Below, piece after piece: positions 10,773-21,248 of a stretch of DNA of 64,000 nt; the stretch's first letter is position 1; each line of letters opens with the position of its first letter. The notes under the pieces were generated by a model. It ran no database searches, had not been told where the DNA came from, and was given only the letters and a program-made list of their open reading frames with translations. The stretch comes from Panicum virgatum. Taxonomy: Eukaryota > Streptophyta > Magnoliopsida > Poales > Poaceae. The translations under genes and the position numbers were made by a program. The DNA lies in the NCBI RefSeq assembly GCF_016808335.1, contig NC_053150.1:44977607-45041606 (forward strand), written 5' to 3'.

Positions 10773-11941
10773 GTGAGGTCTCCAAATATGTGTCCGAGTG
10801 CGATATCTGTCGAAGAGTCAAAGCAAGTCATCTCAGACCTACTGGTATGCTACAACCGTTGGATATCCCTTCATGGAAGTGGGAGGATATTAGTATGGAC
10901 TTCATTGTTGGTTTGTTTCCCACGTCAAAGGGATATGACTCTATTTGGGTTATCGTGGACCGCCTCACTAAATCCGCTCATTTTCTTACAGTGAAGACCC
11001 GTTATTCATCTCACCAATATGCTGAGATGTATATGGCTCGGATTGTGAGTCTTCATGGTGTACCCAAAACAATCATATCAGACAGAGGCTCACAGTTTGT
11101 TGCACATTTCTGGGAATAGTTGCATGCATCTTTGGGTACTCAGCTTATTCGCAGCTCCGCCTATCATTCTCAGATCGATGGTCAAACTGAGCGAATCAAT
11201 CAAATTCTAGAAGATATGCTTAGAGCTTGTGTACTCTCTTATAGCAAGAAATGGGATGAATGACTGCCTTTAGCGGAATTTTCTTATAACAATAGTTATC
11301 AAGAAAGCATCAGAATGGCTCCTTTTGAGGCATTATATGGGCGGAGGTGTAGGACTCTAGTGAACTGGTCAGAAACCGGGGAAAGAAATGTGTGCGGCTC
11401 TGAGATGGTCAGTGAGGCAGAAGAACAAGTCCGGTTCATATAGGAGAATTTGAAAATAGCCCAATCCCGACAGAAAAGTTATGCGGACAAGATACGTCAG
11501 TCCGTCTCATTCCAAGTGGGAGACCATGTTTACTTGCGGGTATCTCCAATGAAAGGAGTCCAACGATTCGTAGTGAACGGAAAGCTCGCACCTCGCTATG
11601 TTGGGCCTTTTCCTATCATTGAGCGGTGCGGGCCGGTAGCATATCGCCTGGAACTTCCTACCCAATTATCCGCGGTTCATAATATTTTCTATGTCTCTCA
11701 GCTCCGGAAATGCCTCCGTGTTCCAGAAAAGGTGATTGACATAGAAAAGTTGCAACTGGAGCCCGATCTTGTCTATCCGGAGTATCCAATCAAAATTGTT
11801 GATCACAAGACCAGGGTCACTCGGAATCAAACCAGTGATTTCTATAAAGTGCAATGGAGCAATCACTCCGAGTGGGAAGCCACTTGGGAAACGGAAGAAT
11901 TTGTTCAATCCAAGTGTCCGGAGTTGCTTCAAACTTATTGA
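10773..11941 (+). pseudogene. pol: Tekay-like Ty3/gypsy chromovirus integrase and chromodomain, broken
   Basis: Starts abruptly inside the H2C2 zinc-binding domain (EVSKYVSECDICRRVK), because the Sirevirus interrupted it. The integrase core follows: SMDFIVGLFPTSKGYDS with first Asp, SDRGSQF with second Asp, DGQTERIN with Glu. A chromodomain-like C-terminus (YPIKIVDHKTRVTRNQ ... WSNHSEWEATWETEE) targets chromatin in this lineage. In-frame stops occur at about 11117-11119 (TAG), 11261-11263 (TGA where Trp is expected) and 11441-11443 (TAG). The final TGA is at 11939-11941. The 5' remainder of the element is left of the window. Confidence 0.87.
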
Positions 11942-12140
11942 AGTACCTAACCTTTCGCTCCTGTTTCAATTAGTAACTTCACTCTAAATCTCAGGACGAG
12001 ATTTCTTTAAGGGGTCAGAGATTGGCTCGTGTGTACCGGCGGACCAGTGGTCCAGTGCCTCTGCCCATCCCAGCGACGACGAGTGGGTGCGGTTGCTGCC
12101 ATTCGACGCCGGTCAGGCAAGGTCGCGTGCCTGCCGGTGG
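11942..12140 (+). other. Tekay-like element 3' untranslated region and displaced PPT-like motif
   Basis: Contains CAGGACGAGATTTCTTTAAG followed by GGG at about 11992-12015, the usual end-of-internal-region motif of Tekay-like elements. In relatives the LTR follows directly; here about 120 extra bases separate it from the TGTAACACCC at 12141. No gene seen. Confidence 0.55.
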
Positions 12141-14789
12141 TGTAACACCCAGGAAAACAGCGGACGGTCCGCTAGGGATTGGCGGACGCTCCGCCAGAGT
12201 AACGCCCAGATATTTAGCTGGATGTGGGCCCGGTCGTCATCTCCTCCTTCCTCATTCCCACCTCGACCAGAGACGAGCGCAGCTCGTCCGCTCGCGCCGC
12301 CGTCGCCCCCTTCCGTCGATCTCCCTCCTCCGGCCACCATACTTTGATTCCTCGCGCGAGAACCTTTTTCGGCACCTCCTCCACCTTCCCCAACCCCTAG
12401 CCCGGCTTCTCCCCGGCCGGAATCGCCCAACCACCGCCGGTCACCATTGGAGGCGCTTGAAGCTTTGCTCCACCATCGATCCGCTTCTCCGGTCATCCTC
12501 TACCCGAACCGACCGCGGGAATGGATTCGTGGTGAGTCACTTGTGGACCTGGCCTCTTTCCCTCTTCCGTTGTGCGCCGCCGGCGCCGGTGAACCGCCGT
12601 CGCCGCCGCCGCCGTGCTTACTGCCGCTTGTCGAGTGGTCTGCAAAAGTGAGTCACAGACGGTTCGCCTAGGAGGGCCGGACAGTCCGCCGGTCTGGTTA
12701 GAAGTTGTCCAGAGACGATGTTGTCTCTGGTGTTTTCGTAGGATTGAACTGCGGACGGTCCACTATTGGAGAGCGGACAGTCCGCCGTAGAGATCAAAAA
12801 TTGTCCAGAGACGATGTTGTCTCTGGTGGGGTTCGCAGGGTTGAACTGCGGACGGTCCGCTATTGGATAGCGGACAGTCCGCCGTAAATTCTAGAATTTT
12901 GTCCAGAGACGTTATCGTCTCTGGTGATATTGGCAGAATGAACTGCGGACGGTCCTCCAAGGAGGGCCGGACGGTCCGCAGTAGAGATTAAAATTTTGTC
13001 CAGAGGCGTCGTTGCCTCTGGTAGTATTGCATAGGTAAACTGCGGACAGTCCGCTATGTTGGAGCGGACGGTCCGCCGTATAGATTGAAATTTGTCCAGA
13101 GCGGTTGTTGGTTCTGGTGGGTCGGCAGAATTGTACTACAGACGGTCCGCCACTTGGGCGCGGATAGTCCGCAGGGCAGTCCAGTTTGAAGTATAGTAGT
13201 TACATCATTGAGCTGCACTCAATTATTTCATATGCATTCGTGTTGCATCCGCCGTTGAGGACGTCGTGTATGAGGTGATAGCGGCACCGCAGGAGCAGCC
13301 GGAGCAAGCCCAGGAGGAGAGGCGTGAGAACCCGGCACAAGGCCCGTCTAACCCTAGCTCTGAGCAGCAGACTGAAGGTAAGCCCCGGTGCACATCCTAT
13401 TAATTTAAATTGTGGCACCTACATATGTATTTATTACAAATGCATTACGTCTAGGAGTTGTTTGAATCCCTAGTTGCATGAACCCTATGTTTTCTTGAGT
13501 TATACTTGTATGCATATGACGATAGAAATGCTATGCTAGAAAGGGTTCGGTAAAAGTCGAGTAATTTCCAGTTACTCGCGAGATAAAGGTTATTTCATAT
13601 TTCCATATATGGGTTACTAATCTTGGAAGTAAGTGAAGAATAGAGTTTGAGACCGGGCAGAGAAAAGTGTAACTCTGTCTGTGTCGGTTAAGGACCGTAC
13701 CGTTGTCGGCCCTGCTGATCATGTTTGAATTGTACTAACCGCATGCCGGGAGTAGGAGGTAGTCGAAACCGGTAAGCCTAGTACTGTCTCGCTTCGAAAG
13801 TACAGAACTTCATCACCACCCCTTGGGGCGAGTTGAGTAGTCGCGGAGAAACGGGATGCATATGTTTACTTTTGGTGGTCTCTCGTTGAGCTCGGCTGAC
13901 TATATGTAGGTGGGGCGGTTCTATAGTTCGAGACGGGGAGGGGAAGGGTTGGTGCGTGGGGTCCGACGGGGCTTTTGCGTGCCATGTTGGTTAGGACCAC
14001 TTTGCAAGGATTAAATCAAATCGATTCGCCGTCGGTCGCTCTCGGACATGGGCACCTTGATCACTGCGTCACAGCGTAGTATCAAGTGGGAGTATGTATG
14101 GCATATGGTTATATTCACTTGGAAGGTTAGTATATGCTTTATCATGTTTGCTCTAGATATGCCAAATTTAGATGATGGTCAAGATATATAGAATCATGAG
14201 TTAAAATATGGAAATAAGGATTCACCTTAGTCGCTTTTTCCGCAAAACTAACCACCAGCCAAAAGCTTTGCATGTCTAGATATGTGGGCTAAGTTATACC
14301 CACTGGTCGGGTAAGTCTTGCTGAATATTAGTTGCTTAGGGCTTTTGTTGAAACATTACTGTAGGACACGTAGACGTAGACTTCTGTCCCTGCTGCGCTA
14401 AGTTTATCCGCCGGGATGCAGAGGGATGGGAGGTTGTGGGCCCAGACGTTTAGTTAGGGATCTCCCTAGAGTACACTTTTAGGTAGTTGTAAGCCCTTTT
14501 CCTCTAGTTGAACCCGGATTTCAGTAATGCAATGTTTGTAAATTATGTATTTATTTAAACTTGGTTTGTAAAAGTTAAGGTAAAGTCTTATGAATATTTG
14601 CTGTATTTTTCGAGTTTCTGTCGTGTTTGTACCATCTGCGCTCATTTTCGCGTGGGACTATCGGTGTTGTTTCGATCGGGACGTGGGTTGAGAAAGGATC
14701 GCCAAATTAAACTGTTAAACTAATGTACTCAATGTGTTCAAATAACGGCCATTATATTTAATTAGAATTTTAATTTGATGGTGCTGTCA
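12141..14789 (+). repeat. 3' LTR of the Tekay-like element (about 2.65 kb)
   Basis: Begins TGTAACACCC, a common start for grass Tekay LTRs, and most likely ends ...GGTGCTGTCA near 14789. It has a GC-rich 5' third, a 97-bp tandem array (12707-13186), then an AT-richer remainder without coding potential. The right boundary is approximate because the 5' LTR is not in the window for comparison. Confidence 0.7.
12707..13186 (+). repeat. 97-bp tandem array, five copies, with nested palindromes
   Basis: Copies begin at 12707, 12803, 12901, 12998 and 13094 (spacings 96, 98, 97, 96). Each begins GTCCAGAGACGATGTTGTCTC or a variant, itself a CCAGAGAC...GTCTCTGG hairpin, and continues to a GCGGACGGTCCGC / GCGGACAGTCCGC pair of dyads. 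Two more such dyads occur at 12157-12192 near the LTR start. Covarying changes are visible: copy 4 reads CCAGAGGC...GCCTCTGG, keeping the stem. Confidence 0.9.
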
Positions 14790-15500
14790 TAGGTGGCCCG
14801 GAGGGGAGTCCGGTGAGAACGAAAGGCGCAGGCGTGAAGCACGCGGGGTGCGACGAGGAATGGAGGATAACTAGGGCCGCGGAACCCGCGGCGGAGGGCG
14901 CGCGAAGCGAGGGGACCCCCCCCCCCCCCCCCCCCCCCCCCGGGCGCCGCGCCGGCCGAAATCATTCGGTTTCTCGGCAAGCTCCGCGACAGAGAGAGGA
15001 GCACGTACGCAGACGGTTTGCGTGTGCGGAGCGAGGCACGACGATGCTGCTGCCGGCCTGCCGCAAGCTCCGGGAAGCACACTATTGCATGGCCAGACAA
15101 ATCCTCTCCCTGGTAGGTCACGATCGAAAGGAATTTTGCTCGCGCCGGCTGGTACAGGGGATGGGAAGAACAAGTGTTTCACCTTTAAGGCTTTAAGAAA
15201 TCCCCAGAAAAGAAATTGTCAAATTGTTATCGAAAAGAGGAAATTCCTGAGAGAAAAAAAATCAGTAGCGTAACGGCTTGATCTCTAATCGGGGGTGAGA
15301 AATCCAAACAGTGGCTACAGTGGTCAGCTGGCTGTAAGTAGCACAGTCGAGCTCAACCTCTACTAATCCAGGTGTGGCAACTGCAACGGTACATGTTGTA
15401 GGTCCCTGCCAAATGGAACATGCTGGCCCAAGGAGTCCAGTGGGCACGCATCAGCAATCCCAACGGCAATCAACCGTTGGATGAGTTGTGCTACTCTTGC
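14790..15500. other. No gene recognised; includes a 26-base poly-C run
   Basis: 14790-15180 is GC-rich; 14916-14941 is an uninterrupted run of 26 C. ORFs on either strand here are composition artefacts (Gly or Pro runs across the tract). 15260-15480 is mixed sequence with no motif I recognise. Confidence 0.6.
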
Positions 15501-15690
15501 TAAAAAATAATTTTACATGCATGAAGTATTAAATAAAGTTTATTTGCGAAATATTTTCATAGATAGATGCAACTTTTTGTGACGAATCTAATGATGGTAA
15601 TTAATCCATGATTTGCTATAGTAATGCTGTAGTAACCCTCCTCTAATTGTGTTTCACGGTAATTAATCCATGATTTACCACTATCCGGTG
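15500..15690. mobile_element. Degraded MITE (PIF/Harbinger-like)
   Basis: Contains CATGCATGAAGTATTAAATA, GACGAATCTAATGATGGTAA, and two copies of TTAATCCATGATTTG/A about 60 bases apart, all typical of a very common grass Tourist/Harbinger-type MITE. Termini are not clear, so the class is tentative. Confidence 0.4.
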
Positions 15691-16440
15691 AGTTTCACCG
15701 TGAGTTTTATAGCGTTAAAATCTATGCCACATCACCAATTTTACTGATATGGCGAGGAGATAAAGAAGAGAGTTTCATAGGATGAGAGATGACTTTCATT
15801 CCATATATAAAACTCAGCAGGTACAGTTACCTAATTCTTAGTCGATCAGTCTTGTTAACTGTACACACCGAGACAGGCATAACTCCAAAGTCTTAGCACT
15901 GCAGTCCAGACAAGAAGCCTACTACTAGCTCGTGGACCGGGCCGGCCGGACTCGAAGGACCAGCGCAACTGATGGTCTGCAACATGCTCGAGTGGATCGA
16001 CCACTATCCGCAACGTATATACGGCTCTTGATCGAGGACAGCAGGAGAGAAGCCCGCCGTGCATGCGCATCATGCGTGTGCGTCGTGTCTACCTACGTAC
16101 GACGGCGACGGCGACTCAGCGACGCCGACGCGGGCCGTCCGCGTACGGTCCCCCTCCGTCTCCGACTCTCCGTACCCGGCGGCGACCATGGAAGCGCACG
16201 CGAGACAGCAACGCGCCTAAACACGGCAGAGGAGCGGAGCGCGTCATCAGCTTCCTGCGGCGTGTACCATGCGTACGTGCGTGCGCGCCCTCGCCGTCCT
16301 CGTGCTCGGCCCAGGTTTGTTTGACGCGCGCAGCCGGCCGGCCTCTTGCTGACGGGAAGAGTCCAACTCCGATGAGCCTCCCTGCTGCCATTCATGTGAT
16401 GCGGCTGCGCCGCCCCCGGTCTGCATGCCCCAGTAGTGCA

Positions 16441-16448
16441 TATATATA
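16441..16448 (+). promoter_or_regulatory. TATA box of CA-A
   Basis: TATATATA about 75 bases upstream of the ATG at 16522, leaving a 5' leader of roughly 45-50 bases. Confidence 0.65.
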
Positions 16449-16521
16449 CCCCCACTGCACCCTGCTCGTCCCAAACCACCTAGCTCAACGGCCACAAAAT
16501 TAAATCTTGTCAAGGAACAGC

Positions 16522-18072
16522 ATGGATGTTGTTCTAGCTCGGTGCCACCTCCGCCATGCCGTCGGGGCGCTCCTCGCCGCCGAGTTCCTGCTCTCCGCCG
16601 CCGTCAGGGCGCAGGATGAAACAGGCCAATATACTTGAGCTCGATCGATCGAAAGCATGCTGGCGTCAATAATGTCTTCTTCAATCAGTCGTGGTCCCAC
16701 ACCATGCGTGCTCGTGCTCGTGCACCTATCCATATCCACTATGCATGCATAGTAGTACTTCCTCTATTTCAAATGATTAATTTTGGATTTTCTGTTCAAA
16801 TTATTAGTTTTCGATTTTCTAGATACATATTTTTTCTATGCATATATATAATGTTTAGATGCATAGTAAAATTAATATATCTAGAAAATTTAAAATGATT
16901 AATAATTTAGAAAAGTTAAATTCATATATAATGTTTGGTGGTTAATTGCAGACAACGAGCGCGAGTTCAGCTACAACCGGAGCGCGCCGAACGGGCCGGA
17001 TCGCTGGGGCGAGATCAAGCCGTCGTGGGCCAACTGCAGCCGCGGCCGGATGCAGTCGCCCATCGACCTCTCCAACGCCAGGCCGGAGCGCTCCCTCGGC
17101 TTCCTCAACTACTCCTACCGCCCCGCCCAGGCCACCATCGTCAACCGCGGCCACGACATCGCGGTGAGCCGCCGTCGTCGCCACCACTCCGCCGCCGCCG
17201 GGCAGCGCATGCACAACAATTAACAATGGCCTCCCGACACTCTGCGTCACTCTCGCAGGTGATGTTCAAGGGCGACGCCGGGAGCCTGGTGATCAACGGC
17301 ACGGCGTACCACCTGCGGCAGCTGCACTGGCACACGCCCAGCGAGCACACCGTCGGCGGCCGCCGCTACGACATGGAGCTGCACCTGGTGCACGAGTCCG
17401 CGGCGAACAAGGCCGCCGTGATCGGCGTCCTCTACAAGGTCGGCCACCCCGACCGGTTCCTGCAGACGCTGGAGCCCGCCATCAGGCTCATCAAGGAGAC
17501 GCGGGACATGGAGGTGCCCATCGGGGTGGTCGACCCAAGCGGCGCCCGCGCCACCGGCAGCGTGTACTACCGCTACATGGGCTCCCTCACCACGCCGCCC
17601 TGCACCGAGGGGGTCGTCTGGACCGTCTTCCAGAAGGTAAACCGGTTGCTTGGCTCTTGTGGTGGACTGGTGGTCGCGTCCTCAAGCTTCCTGGTGCTCT
17701 ATTTGTGCAGGCTCGCCACGTGGCCAAGTACCAGCTGGAGCTTCTCAGGGATGCGGTGGATGACGTAAGAGTCGATCTCTCGTTGGCCTCCTCGTCGTTC
17801 CTTCCTCTAATTTTCACAAGCCTGTCGAAAATAAAAGATTAAGACGGCGTAGCTAGAATAATAAAATCTGGTAAAACCGTAAAAGGCGGTGTAAGAACGG
17901 AATCTGGTTTTGGTGTTTGTGAGCTTGATTGACCGAGTGCCTTTCTTGCGTGTGTTCTTATCAACTTCTGCAGGGCAATAGGGAGAACGCGAGGCCACTT
18001 CAGGATGTGAACGGCAGAGACATCAGCGTCTTCCGGCCGAAGCCCTGTGTACTGGGTAAACAGTACTACTAG
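16522..18072 (+). CDS. Alpha-type carbonic anhydrase, five exons (CA-A)
   Basis: Zinc enzyme interconverting CO2 and bicarbonate. Exon model: 16522-16624, 16952-17163, 17259-17636, 17711-17764, 17974-18072; 846 coding bases, 281 residues. A hydrophobic N-terminus (about 1-30, ending AVRA-QDE) looks like a signal peptide, so the protein should enter the secretory pathway. Zn ligands are His128 and His130 (LHWHTPSEH) and His147 (MELHLVHE); Glu134 and Thr216 (SLTTPPCTEG) match the proton-relay Glu and Thr of the family. Cys63 and Cys220 can form the conserved plant disulfide. Exons 2-5 have GT-AG introns with phases that keep one frame; intron 1 joins only if its donor is GC (ACAG|GCCAAT). Length is normal for the family. 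Expression is not shown by sequence, but the ORF is intact. Confidence 0.9.
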
Positions 18073-18203
18073 ATGGTGATGCATGGGCTGATCGATCGAC
18101 AGGGATACCACAGTAGTGTGTGGTAGCTTGTTATGCATCTTGGTAGACGGCGAACATGTCTTGTGCTTCTCTCTACTTATGTGTCTTGGCTGTAGCAGGA
18201 CTA

Positions 18204-18209
18204 AATAAA
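18204..18209 (+). terminator. Polyadenylation signal of CA-A
   Basis: AATAAA 132 bases after the stop codon. It also occurs in copy B at 35517-35522. Confidence 0.6.
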
Positions 18210-18212
18210 ACA

Positions 18213-19207
18213 CGGGGTCATTTATGTTCTCAATTTCTCATTGATTGACCTCGCATGCATGCTCAGAAGAAAATAATAATTTACGTGTCCATCATGTTGA
18301 CGTGGAGATCGATTTGATCAAATGGTGTTTTTGTCTTGCCATTTTAGGTTCTCCTTCAAGATTAATCACGTGGCATGCCACTGTAGTTTATTTTACTATT
18401 GTTTTTAAAAAAAATTACACGTATAACTCAGACACTCACGACACCCACACACTTACCCCTATAAACGCAAATCCTACTCTACGAGCATCTTCGAAGACTG
18501 AACCGATAAATTTTACTATTTTTGAGTTATTTGATGAGTGCTGAACTAGTAGAAATATGATCATCCAACAGGCAGAATGCAAATGATTTCAAATAATCAT
18601 CATTAAGTAGGGAGAACTTAATTGGGCCATCCAGTCAATAAATAGCTGATTGGTTGTCTGGATCTCAGCTAAGCCAGGCTCTCACTATGCAACCAGTGCA
18701 CCGCGCCATTTTCTTCTGAGTCAGTGATGCACCGCGCGCACCCAGGCCCGCATGGTACGCTCAATTCTAGCGTTCCTCTCGAGCCGGTTCGTGGGCTGCT
18801 TTTGACAGTCAGGTCCGGTACCCCATGCAGATAATCAAACGGATCTAGATTGCACCCTGCGAGCCTGGCCAGAGGTGGATGCGGGCAACCAAGCCTTATA
18901 GAAGCGATGTAGAGCAGTACGATGGCAGGCAACCAATCAGCTGCTCTTCTCAATCATGCTGCAAGAACGCAGAGAACCAAACAATATCCTTCAACCTAGG
19001 CAATGAGAGCCTATAGCTAGCTCACCGGTGCGGGGCAGGCTGAGCCCGTGCGTGGAACCAACCATGCCCTAACGGTTTTGCCGATCTGCTCATGACTATT
19101 CCGAGAAACACTCAGGATTGTACTGTAGTATATTGCTCGGTACTGATGCAAATAGAAGCGTTCTAAAAATATATGCAAAAAGAAGCAAGAACACGAATGA
19201 TTCCCAT
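18213..19207. other. Intergenic, repeat-like; no gene
   Basis: About 18395-18545 includes CACACACTTACCCCTATAAA and CGAGCATCTTCGAAGACTGA, fragments of a very common grass dispersed repeat. About 18640-18990 (TGATTGGTTGTCTGG ... AACCAAACAATATCC) looks like an old MITE. Nothing codes convincingly. The same sequence is in block B. Confidence 0.45.
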
Positions 19208-19876
19208 CACTACAGGATTCCGGCTATTTGCCGTGTGCCGAAGATCCCAAAACACACGGCATCTAAGTTCGCCGTGCGCGGCCCACGGCGAAGCCGCGAC
19301 GGCGACCAACCCTGACGGCAAAGTCGGCTTCGCTGTGTGTCTTTTATCGGGCACACAGCAAAGAACTTTGCCGTGTGCTTAGGCCGGCACACGGCAAAAT
19401 AAAGAACATGACGGCGGGGCAGCCACGGGTGACGGTAACGGCACGGGGAGACGGCCGGCACCCTGGACACACGGCAAATAATGACATCCGTCAGGCCCCC
19501 AGACGGGCGCCTGACGGCAGAAGAACGTTCGCCGTGTGCCAGACCTATGGCGCACATCGAAGATAGGAGTTCGCCGTGTGCCACACACGGCAAACAATGA
19601 CGGCCGTGAGGCCATCACACGGTCCCTGATGGCAGAACTGAGTGTGAGGCACGTGATTCATGTTCGCCGTGTGCTTGCGGGTTGACACACGGCAAAACGC
19701 CACGTTCGCCGTGTGCTAGGGCTTGGCACACGGTGAAGAGCGCGGTTCGCCGTGTATGTGGTGTTTGTCGTGTGTTTTCTTGCAGACACACGACAAATCA
19801 TTTCTTTGTTGTGTGCCCGATAAAATGCACACGGTAAAAATTCTGGCACACGGCGAATTAGCGTTTTCCGGTAGTG
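19208..19876. mobile_element. Non-autonomous CACTA element, copy A
   Basis: Terminal CACTACAGGATTCCGGC at the left and its approximate inverse ...GCGTTTTCCGGTAGTG at the right, flanked by a 3-bp duplication (cat at 19205-19207 and 19877-19879). The interior is crowded with direct and inverted GCCGTGTGCC / CACACGGCAAA units, which act as subterminal transposase-binding repeats in CACTA elements. 669 bases, no transposase. Confidence 0.9.
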
Positions 19877-19879
19877 CAT

Positions 19880-20476
19880 TGTCTCCTTACATATCAATCG
19901 AGGAAGGGAGGAAATGTTTACCCACGAATCCATGCCGGGAGTTCTCATGAAACTTTTATCTACCTCTTGTTCCTCCTCTTTTTCACGTTGTGTGCCCACT
20001 GATTCAGATACAGGTTAGTTAGCACAATTCAATCCACCCGTGCCAGCTCCACAAACTCCGGCTCTAGAAAAATATGGAGCTAGAGGTCGTCAGCTCCTTG
20101 AATTTTGCAGAGCTCCTCAAGAAATGCTCTAAAGAACAATTTTGTACATTTCTTATGAAGTTGCAGGGTAATTACCCACCTTTGCTTCTCGTTACAACGT
20201 ACGTTTCCTGAAATAGGTTAGTTCATTAGCTCCATATTTTTTTTCCTACAATTTTAGGAGCTGAAGCTAAGTTATCGGCCAAACAGATTCATCAACTCCA
20301 TGTTTTTTCTAGATCTAAGAGGAGGAGCTATTCCATGGTGAAGTTGGTGGAGCCTAGCTGGATTTTGTGAGTGGAACTTTTTCAAACAGATAAGTTAAGT
20401 AGATGTGGAAGGTAGGGAGGTTATTACTTATTAGTGATGACAAGTGAGATGCTGGAAGTTTAAGCTTTTTGCTCCA
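19880..20476. other. Intergenic; AGCTCC-rich MITE-like sequence
   Basis: 20040-20360 repeats GAGCT / AGCTCC(A) in both orientations (for example CCAGCTCCACAAACTCCGGC and GGTGGAGCCTAGC), the look of a common grass MITE. Ends not resolved. No coding sequence. Confidence 0.4.
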
Positions 20477-20969
20477 GTGGTCCCTTCCATGAAATTTGCA
20501 CGAATATTAAAGCAACTATTTAATTAATTTTATTTTTTCCACCTAGGTACTGTTTGGGCTCGGCCCTGTCCATAACCTAATTAGGCATGATCCATATCCA
20601 TCTAAGAAGCATCTGATCCGTTCTCATCTCCCGTTCATCTTCAATCTCAATCTCCCTACACCACGTCCCTCACCCTTGCCTCACGTGCTGACGTGCAGCT
20701 GCCCCCCGCCATAGATGCTGGCGCCTGTACCGTTTAGCACCGGTACCAGTGGGCGTCTCTCCGGATGCCTGATGCCCCCGTGGCGGCTGGCAGCAAGGCT
20801 GCGCTCGTGCCATCGGCCATCTGTGGTGGTAGCGGGCCTCCGGCGGGGCGTCACATCAGCGAGGCAAGGGAGGCCATGGAAGAGGCGGTGCGCATGCGAC
20901 ACCGGTGCAGGTGCCAGCAGCTATGGCCGACCTGCTGTATGTGAGGCGGGGTGAGGGGAGGGACGTGGT
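20477..20969 (+). mobile_element. Left part of a long-TIR element, truncated in block A
   Basis: The roughly 200-bp sequence from GTGGTCCCTT to CCACGTCCCTCACC is the left terminal inverted repeat that in block B has its inverted partner at about 40341-40536. In block A the right half is missing because a Reina-like element inserted at 20970 and the sequence beyond was lost. Confidence 0.7.
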
Positions 20970-21248
20970 TGTTACTACCCTTGGCCGCCGGCGATCGCCG
21001 GGACGTGAGCACGCACAAATGGCGGATAAGTTGGGGGAACAGAACGAGGACAGGTTGTCCTCTCCGAGTTCGTTTCTTCAATTGCAAAATATGAGTTCTC
21101 CTCTTACACGCGGGTGGCTTTATGCCCCACGCTAACGGCCTCCGGCCCACATTACAATTCCCGTTTCTTAAGCAAAGAAAGCGTACAATATAATACTACG
21201 TCTCTCCTTAGCTACAGCTCATCAGTCATCGTGGCGTCGGCCATGACA
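20970..21248 (-). repeat. 3' LTR of the Reina-like element (279 bp)
   Basis: On the minus strand it runs TGTCATGGCC ... GGGTAGTAACA, with TG/CA ends. It is preceded on that strand by a run of Gs and CAA (plus-strand TTGCCCCCCCCCC at 21249-21261), a good polypurine tract. Confidence 0.85.

Larger units (their letters stand above)
15692..20969 (+). repeat. Duplicated block A containing carbonic anhydrase CA-A
   Basis: Nearly identical, in the same orientation, to 33122-38263 plus 40342 onward. Block B lacks about 110 bases found here near 15855-15965 (upstream of the gene). Shared contents in order: small MITE-like element (about 15701-15818, ends GTGAGTTTTATA / TATATAAAACTCA), CA promoter and gene, CACTA MITE, left half of a long-TIR element. 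Similarity ends at 20969, where a Reina-like element inserted (target duplicate gtggt). Confidence 0.92.

Noticed and set aside
16935..17768. Single 277-codon ORF over the carbonic anhydrase exons (also 34248-35081)
   Set aside because: It reads exon 2 out of frame, then intron 2 into exon 3, and runs on through intron 3; the spliced model gives the full family sequence.
19208..19876. CRISPR-like regularly repeated GCCGTGTGCC units
   Set aside because: Irregular spacing, both orientations and CACTA ends with a 3-bp duplication; these are subterminal transposon repeats in a plant genome.
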